From Dehalococcoidia bacterium (lineage in GTDB: Bacteria > Chloroflexota > Dehalococcoidia > UBA6926): DNA of 17,835 nt. The first letter of the stretch is position 1. Each line of letters begins with the position of its first letter. Shown here piece by piece: positions 13,586 to 17,835 of the stretch. The notes under the pieces were generated by a model. The model did not search any database. It was given only the letters and a program-made list of their open reading frames with translations, and was not told the DNA's origin. The DNA lies in the NCBI GenBank assembly GCA_029941095.1, contig JAPYRO010000007.1, forward strand, positions 1 through 17,835, read 5' to 3'. A program made the translations under genes and the position numbers.

Positions 13586-14647
13586 CTAGGATCTATCTGG
13601 AAGATCAATCCACGTATTTGCTTGTCTCATGGAAGCGACAAAACCCTCTGCAAAGTCCAGACTTTTTAGAGCTGTAACGGCATCTAAAAGTATTGGAGAT
13701 GGAGTCGCTCCAGATAATAACCATTCAATGAATTGCTTTTCAACCAAAACACCCCTTGGGTCACTCCACGAATCGGTTAAGTGATTTGGTATTTCAACAG
13801 GTTCCATTTGACCGGTAGAAGAATTTGATATAAATATCGAAGGGCCTTCATGGTTTAGCGCGCCCTCGTCCTGATCAGCATAATTTAGCTGCCCTCCATA
13901 AACTACAAGAGAGGCATCTTCTCCATGTATTTCCACTTTTGGTTTTCTCAGAAATTCTGATATGGCGGTGTTATGGGTATAAGTTACTGATATATCATTC
14001 TCTAGTTCAGCTAGGACAGAGGTTACTCCTCTTTTTACCGGCCTTCCATGCACTGTTTCTCCACTAATTTCATATTGCTTCCTGTAACCTAGGACCCGCT
14101 TGTGATTACCGACCCATCTGTGCATTACCTCTTGATAACTTGCGAGAGCTAGATATGGCGTATGCCAAGTCACGTTTGCAGTTAATATTCTTCCCAACCG
14201 GTTGGATTTTAGTAACTCTAATACAATTTCATCCTCTCTAGCGTAGGGATGTGCGGCAAACGAGGGATATTGTTTGAATCGGACTTTGGAATGTTGTTCA
14301 AGTGCCTTAACTATTTCTTCACCTTGTTGCGAAGTCATCACTAAAGGGTTCATGGTAAAAATATCCTTATCGTTGGATATTGCGGCAAGAATAATGGCAT
14401 GATGCTCAGGTGCGTGGGTGCCATTATAGATAAGATCGATGTCTTCTGAAATTACGATAGACTTCCAATCTTCTTCGGCCCGGTCAAACCCAAAAGTTGC
14501 TGCAACCTCAGCAGTAGACTCTTTTGTTTTGTTAGCTACTGCTACTAACTCTACTTCTGACATCTCGTTCAACTCTGGTAAAACTCGTCTTTTACTGTGC
14601 GCGCCTGCACCTATTACTCCGATTCTAATTTTTTGGTTATTGCTCAT
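13586..14647 (-). CDS. Gfo/Idh/MocA-family oxidoreductase with altered EKP motif
   Basis: 353 residues. The N-terminal Rossmann fold begins RIGVIGAGAHSKRR (8-21), and the family's NGTHAPEHHAIILAAI stretch (75-90) follows; the C-terminal part is the usual alpha/beta substrate domain. Members oxidise or reduce sugars, inositols and related compounds with NAD(P). The normally conserved E-K-P at the nicotinamide site reads Met99-Asn100-Pro101 (FTMNPLVMT), so the catalytic/cofactor-orienting lysine is absent. Other catalytic residues are not clear to me, although His-rich elements (VTWHTPY, EVMHRW) occur around 159-177. Either the chemistry differs or the protein binds without redox activity. It has the best ribosome site in the window (AGGAGG) and lies between tpiA (59 bp) and miaA (18 bp), with no obvious pathway link to either. 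Confidence 0.82.
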   Translation of the reverse strand: MSNNQKIRIGVIGAGAHSKRRVLPELNEMSEVELVAVANKTKESTAEVAATFGFDRAEEDWKSIVISEDIDLIYNGTHAPEHHAIILAAISNDKDIFTMNPLVMTSQQGEEIVKALEQHSKVRFKQYPSFAAHPYAREDEIVLELLKSNRLGRILTANVTWHTPYLALASYQEVMHRWVGNHKRVLGYRKQYEISGETVHGRPVKRGVTSVLAELENDISVTYTHNTAISEFLRKPKVEIHGEDASLVVYGGQLNYADQDEGALNHEGPSIFISNSSTGQMEPVEIPNHLTDSWSDPRGVLVEKQFIEWLLSGATPSPILLDAVTALKSLDFAEGFVASMRQANTWIDLPDRS

Positions 14648-14655
14648 GGGGTAAT

Positions 14656-14661
14656 CCTCCT
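14656..14661 (-). promoter_or_regulatory. Perfect AGGAGG ribosome binding site of the oxidoreductase gene
   Basis: AGGAGG on the minus strand ends 8 nt before the ATG at 14647. It is the only full consensus Shine-Dalgarno seen here and contrasts with weak sites before the neighbouring genes, suggesting this cistron is translated efficiently and confirming its start. Confidence 0.7.
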
Positions 14662-14706
14662 GGGAAATTAAGTTATTAACATTCTAGTTGTCGTTCATCG
14701 GGTATG

Positions 14707-15483
14707 CTAGTCATTGATACTAGTTTTTGAGTAAAATAGTTCTGATTTATTGATAATCGAGACAAAATTCTCGGGGTCCAAAGACGCTCCTCCAATTAAT
14801 CCACCGTCAATTTCTGCTTCACTCAGCAGAGATTCAATGTTTTTCGGGTTTACGCTCCCGCCGTACAGTATCTTCGATGATTGCATGGATAAAGTCCCGT
14901 ACATTTTTTCAATAATTGAACGTATCGTTCGGATCCCTTTTTTGCAGTCTTCAACTGATGCGGAAACACCTGTCCCTATTGCCCAGACAGGTTCATAAGC
15001 TATGGTGATATTTTCAAATTCTTGTACTTTGGATAGTGATTCGGCAAGCTGTGTATTGATGACTAATTGGGTTTCTCCCCGTTCTCTTTGCTCCAATGTT
15101 TCGCCCACGCAAAGAATGATATGTAAGCCTTCTTTAATAGCAGCTACTACCTTTTTGCCAATAACTTGGTTTGTTTCTCCCAAAAGTAGACGCCTTTCCG
15201 AGTGACCAATAATTACGTAATCACAAAGCTCTTTTATCATTCTTGCTGAAATTTCCCCGGTGAAAGCTCCATTATCTTCATAGAAGATATTTTGAGCTCC
15301 CACTTTTATATTTGTTTCTTTGGTTAATTCTGCGACTTTACTTAGAGAAGTAAAAGGGGGGCATAAAATCATTTCAACATGGTTGATAGATCTAACGTTT
15401 TGCCTAATTTCCTCCACTAATATTTCTGCTTCTTGGGTATTGTTATTCATTTTCCAATTACCAGCTATAATTATGTCACGCAT
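14707..15483 (-). CDS. tpiA: Triosephosphate isomerase
   Basis: 258 residues, near the standard 250. It interconverts dihydroxyacetone phosphate and glyceraldehyde 3-phosphate. All active-site elements are visible: GNWKMN with Asn9 and Lys11, the electrophile His94 in IIGHSERR, the general base Glu164 in AYEPVWAIGTG, YGGSV, and the phosphate-binding GGLIGGASL near the C-terminus. Loop 6 reads IGTGVSAS rather than the commoner IGTGK-T/V-A, a modest change. The ATG at 15483 gives the family N-terminus. It follows the phosphoglycerate mutase by 17 bp and lies in the pgk-apgM-tpiA order, a compact glycolytic operon. Confidence 0.97.
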   Translation of the reverse strand: MRDIIIAGNWKMNNNTQEAEILVEEIRQNVRSINHVEMILCPPFTSLSKVAELTKETNIKVGAQNIFYEDNGAFTGEISARMIKELCDYVIIGHSERRLLLGETNQVIGKKVVAAIKEGLHIILCVGETLEQRERGETQLVINTQLAESLSKVQEFENITIAYEPVWAIGTGVSASVEDCKKGIRTIRSIIEKMYGTLSMQSSKILYGGSVNPKNIESLLSEAEIDGGLIGGASLDPENFVSIINKSELFYSKTSIND

Positions 15484-15500
15484 TGTTGTTCCTTAATTTC

Positions 15501-16715
15501 TTATGCACCGAACTTTTCTAATTTTCCTGAGTGTGCCAATGCCAAGGCCATTAAATCTGTTGCTTGAATCGTCCCTAGAGCACCCTTCCTTGCTTCTCTC
15601 TCTGTGAATTTTTCTGTTTCTCCGCTTTGGTTCATCGCAGAGTGTATCAAAAAAGGCACAGGATGCCAGGAGTGCCCTGCCAGAACGCTAGGAGTAGAGT
15701 GATCTCCTGCTACCACTAAAACATCGGGGTCAAGGTCAAGAATTTCCGGTAGTTGTTGATCCAAATTTTCCAAAGCATTTACTTTTTCGGTGAAATTGCC
15801 ATCTTCACCTGCAGAATCAGTTGGTTTGTAGTGAACGAAAAAGAAATCATGATTTCCCCACTGATCTTTCAATGTCGCTAATTGATCTCCAAATGTATCT
15901 CCCGTTGGTGCGATGCTCATTCCTAGCATTTGAGATAACCCTTTATACATAGGGTAGCTTGCAATACAAACTGGGTTAAGCTTATATATTTTTTTCATTT
16001 GTGGGATTTTGGGCTTGCTAGAGAAACCGCGCAAAATGATCCCATTAGCTATAGAAGATCTTCCAAGAATCGCATTTGCTTTTTCAAGAAAAGCTTGAAC
16101 TACGGAAGCTGTTTCCGACGCATTTTTTGTAATAGCTTTAACTTGGTTAGGAGGAACATTTGTTTGCTGGGGGTCGCTATCGGTTATTTCATCGCTAAAT
16201 TTAGAACCGCTTGTTGGGTTAAAAACAACAGCTACACGGTGCTCTTTACCGGCCTTAATGTTGATGGTAGCGCCATCTATCGCTATATCGTTTAATGCTT
16301 CAGTGAGCTCGATATTTTGTTCCGTGCTCAATCTACCTGCTCTTCTATCTTTAATTTTCCCTTCAGCATCCAATAAACAATAGTTACCTCTCCCAGCAAT
16401 GCTATTTTCACTAAACTGCATTTCAAGGCCTAGAGCTTCTAATATCCCTCGTCCAATTTGATATTTGAACGGGTCGTATCCGAAAAGAGCAAGATGGCCG
16501 GGACCGCTACCAGGAGTGACACCATGTTCCACTGGTATCGTTAATCCAGTGGTTCCTGTTCTTGCAAGACGGTCAAGATTGGGTATGGAAGCAGCTTCTA
16601 ACTCTGTCATTCCTATTTCATGGTGAAGCAAGCCTCCCAGTCCATCGACAACTAGAAATACAATTTTACTGTTGGTCTTTTTGGATATAGAGCTTATTAA
16701 TTCAAAATTCGACAT
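15501..16715 (-). CDS. apgM: Archaeal-type 2,3-bisphosphoglycerate-independent phosphoglycerate mutase
   Basis: 404 residues, the length of ApgM proteins and shorter than the ~510-residue bacterial GpmI. It interconverts 3- and 2-phosphoglycerate through a phosphoserine on an alkaline-phosphatase-superfamily fold with two divalent metals. Asp24 in VVDGLGG is a metal ligand; the phosphoserine candidate is Ser70 in TPGSGPGHLALFGYDP; then IGRGILEALG, the basic KDRRAGR segment, and C-terminal VHYKPTDSAGEDG and VAGDHSTP with the remaining metal ligands (Asp/His). GAGGGA precedes the ATG at 16715 and the pgk stop is 16 bp upstream, so it is the second gene of the pgk operon. Assignment rests on the motifs and on the glycolytic context; a phosphonopyruvate-decarboxylase relative of the same fold is the less likely alternative. 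Confidence 0.9.
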   Translation of the reverse strand: MSNFELISSISKKTNSKIVFLVVDGLGGLLHHEIGMTELEAASIPNLDRLARTGTTGLTIPVEHGVTPGSGPGHLALFGYDPFKYQIGRGILEALGLEMQFSENSIAGRGNYCLLDAEGKIKDRRAGRLSTEQNIELTEALNDIAIDGATINIKAGKEHRVAVVFNPTSGSKFSDEITDSDPQQTNVPPNQVKAITKNASETASVVQAFLEKANAILGRSSIANGIILRGFSSKPKIPQMKKIYKLNPVCIASYPMYKGLSQMLGMSIAPTGDTFGDQLATLKDQWGNHDFFFVHYKPTDSAGEDGNFTEKVNALENLDQQLPEILDLDPDVLVVAGDHSTPSVLAGHSWHPVPFLIHSAMNQSGETEKFTEREARKGALGTIQATDLMALALAHSGKLEKFGA

Positions 16716-16731
16716 TATTCCCTCTTTTATG

Positions 16732-17835
16732 TTAGCCAGAATTGGCCATCAAGTACTTAATTCCTGGCATATCTTTACCTTCAAGAAATTGTAGAGAGGC
16801 TCCCCCTCCTGTGGATACATGAGTTACTTTATCTAATATACCAAATTTCTTCGCTGCTTCCGCAGTAGAACCTCCTCCTAAAAGTGTAATACTTCCATTA
16901 TGAGCTTGTTGTTCGATAGCTTGCGAGATTTTCTTGGTTCCGTTAGAAAATTCATCCAGTTCGAAGATTCCCATTGGGCCGTTCCATAGGATTGTTTTAC
17001 TGGTTGTCAAAACTTTTGAGAAATCGGAGATGGTTTGGGGCCCTATATCCACGATCATTTGATCGTCAAGTATGGAATCAACGTTAACAGTTTGAAAGAA
17101 TTCTGGATTTGAAATATTGTTACTAGTTAGAACATCTTGGGGAATTAATAAGTTTGTTTTGGTGGTTTTGGCTATCGAAATAATTTTTCTCGCCAAAAAT
17201 TCTCCGTCTGGTTCTAGCATGCTATTCCCTATGTTATGTCCAGATATGGATAGGAACGCTGCTGCCATCCCGCCTCCAACTAGAATGTTTTCTGATAAGG
17301 GGACTAATTTTTCCAGCAGGTTCATTTTGTCCGAGACTTTTGCCCCTCCCATTATTAAAGATAAGGGTTTTGTCGGAGTTCGCAGGATCCGACCGAGTTC
17401 AAATATTTCTTTTTCGAGAAGCAATCCTGCGACACTCGGTAGTAGTTGTGGTAGTGACTCCATGGACGCATGTGCTCTATGTGAAACACTGAATGCTTCA
17501 TTAACGTAATAGTCACCTAATAAAGACAACGCAAACGCAAAATCCTGATCGTTGGCTTCTTCTTCTTTATGAAATCTAAGGTTCTCTAATAGTAAAATCC
17601 CTCCGGGGGCTAGGGAGCGGGTTTTTTCGATTACCTGGTCTCCAATACAATCCTCTAGCACAGGAACATTAATTCCAAGAAGTGAACCTAAGTGCTTCCC
17701 AATAGGCTTTAAGGACAGTGATTCAATTTTTCCTGAAGGGCGCCCTCTATGCGACATCAAAATTATTTTTGCATTCTGATCTATAAGATATTGCAAACTT
17801 GGCAAGGTTAACTTTATTCGAGAGTCATCAGAAAT
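16732..17835 (-). CDS. pgk: Phosphoglycerate kinase, N-terminus cut by window edge
   Basis: Interconverts 1,3-bisphosphoglycerate + ADP and 3-phosphoglycerate + ATP. The frame is open to base 17835: the codons before the TTG at 17805 read ISDDSRIKLT, matching the standard PGK segment before LPSLQYL. That TTG is therefore internal, and about 30 N-terminal residues lie outside the window. Visible motifs are SHRGRPSG, LENLRFHKEEE, NEAFSVSHRAHASM (triose site; the family usually has NDAFGTAHRAHAS), IMGGAKVSDKM, LWNGPMGIFE and GGGSTAEAAKKFG with HVSTGGGASLQFLEG for nucleotide binding. Change of AFGTAHRAH to AFSVSHRAH next to the 3-phosphoglycerate pocket is slightly unusual. It is the first visible gene of the minus-strand glycolytic run; gap would be expected upstream beyond the edge. 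Confidence 0.97.
   Translation of the reverse strand: MSDDSRIKLTLPSLQYLIDQNAKIILMSHRGRPSGKIESLSLKPIGKHLGSLLGINVPVLEDCIGDQVIEKTRSLAPGGILLLENLRFHKEEEANDQDFAFALSLLGDYYVNEAFSVSHRAHASMESLPQLLPSVAGLLLEKEIFELGRILRTPTKPLSLIMGGAKVSDKMNLLEKLVPLSENILVGGGMAAAFLSISGHNIGNSMLEPDGEFLARKIISIAKTTKTNLLIPQDVLTSNNISNPEFFQTVNVDSILDDQMIVDIGPQTISDFSKVLTTSKTILWNGPMGIFELDEFSNGTKKISQAIEQQAHNGSITLLGGGSTAEAAKKFGILDKVTHVSTGGGASLQFLEGKDMPGIKYLMANSG

Noticed and set aside
17806..17835. The TTG at 17805 as the start of pgk, giving a 357-residue protein
   Set aside because: The codons upstream stay open to the edge and encode ISDDSRIKLT, the conserved PGK segment preceding LPSLQYL, so the gene is truncated by the window rather than short.

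Overview
The window is a compact, AT-rich bacterial chromosome segment with short intergenic gaps, several ATGA stop/start overlaps and no tRNA, rRNA, IS element, CRISPR array or phage gene that I can see. The gene content suggests a free-living, probably marine bacterium of the Chloroflexota, SAR202/Dehalococcoidia-like. It combines an LL-diaminopimelate aminotransferase lysine route, an archaeal-type phosphoglycerate mutase beside pgk and tpiA, a Gfo/Idh/MocA oxidoreductase, and an expanded family of 'YGWW' MFS transporters. This placement is an inference from gene families, not from a marker-gene tree.

Layout. Positions 1-4435, + strand: the 3' end of a CcdA/DsbD-like membrane protein; a short aspartate carbamoyltransferase (pyrB); then three exported-protein genes, namely a Tat-signal DUF1800 protein, a Tat-signal DUF1501 protein and a lipoprotein cupredoxin with a complete type 1 copper site. 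Positions 4432-5604, - strand: LL-diaminopimelate aminotransferase (dapL), whose stop codon overlaps that of the cupredoxin. Positions 5699-11716, + strand: four paralogous MFS transporters with a BCP/PrxQ-type peroxiredoxin between the third and fourth. The only gap of about 300 bp (9614-9916) lies before the peroxiredoxin and contains a possible 49-codon minus-strand reading frame. Positions 11735-17835, - strand: a co-directional run transcribed from the right edge inward: pgk (5' end cut by the window), apgM-type phosphoglycerate mutase, tpiA, a Gfo/Idh/MocA oxidoreductase with an altered EKP motif, miaA and dapF.

How the genes fit together. pgk, apgM and tpiA supply the triose-phosphate/3-phosphoglycerate section of glycolysis and gluconeogenesis. 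dapL and dapF, at opposite ends of the transporter block, provide consecutive steps from tetrahydrodipicolinate to meso-diaminopimelate, the lysine precursor. The MFS block probably moves small organic anions, but no substrate can be read from sequence. The Tat/DUF1800/DUF1501/cupredoxin group is a likely cell-surface module of unknown activity.

I do not see a clear new defence or mobile system. The points most worth following are the roughly 25-residue in-frame gap in PyrB, the exported DUF1800-DUF1501-cupredoxin operon, the oxidoreductase lacking the usual catalytic lysine, the diversified MFS array, and the possible small gene or gene remnant at 9607-9756.
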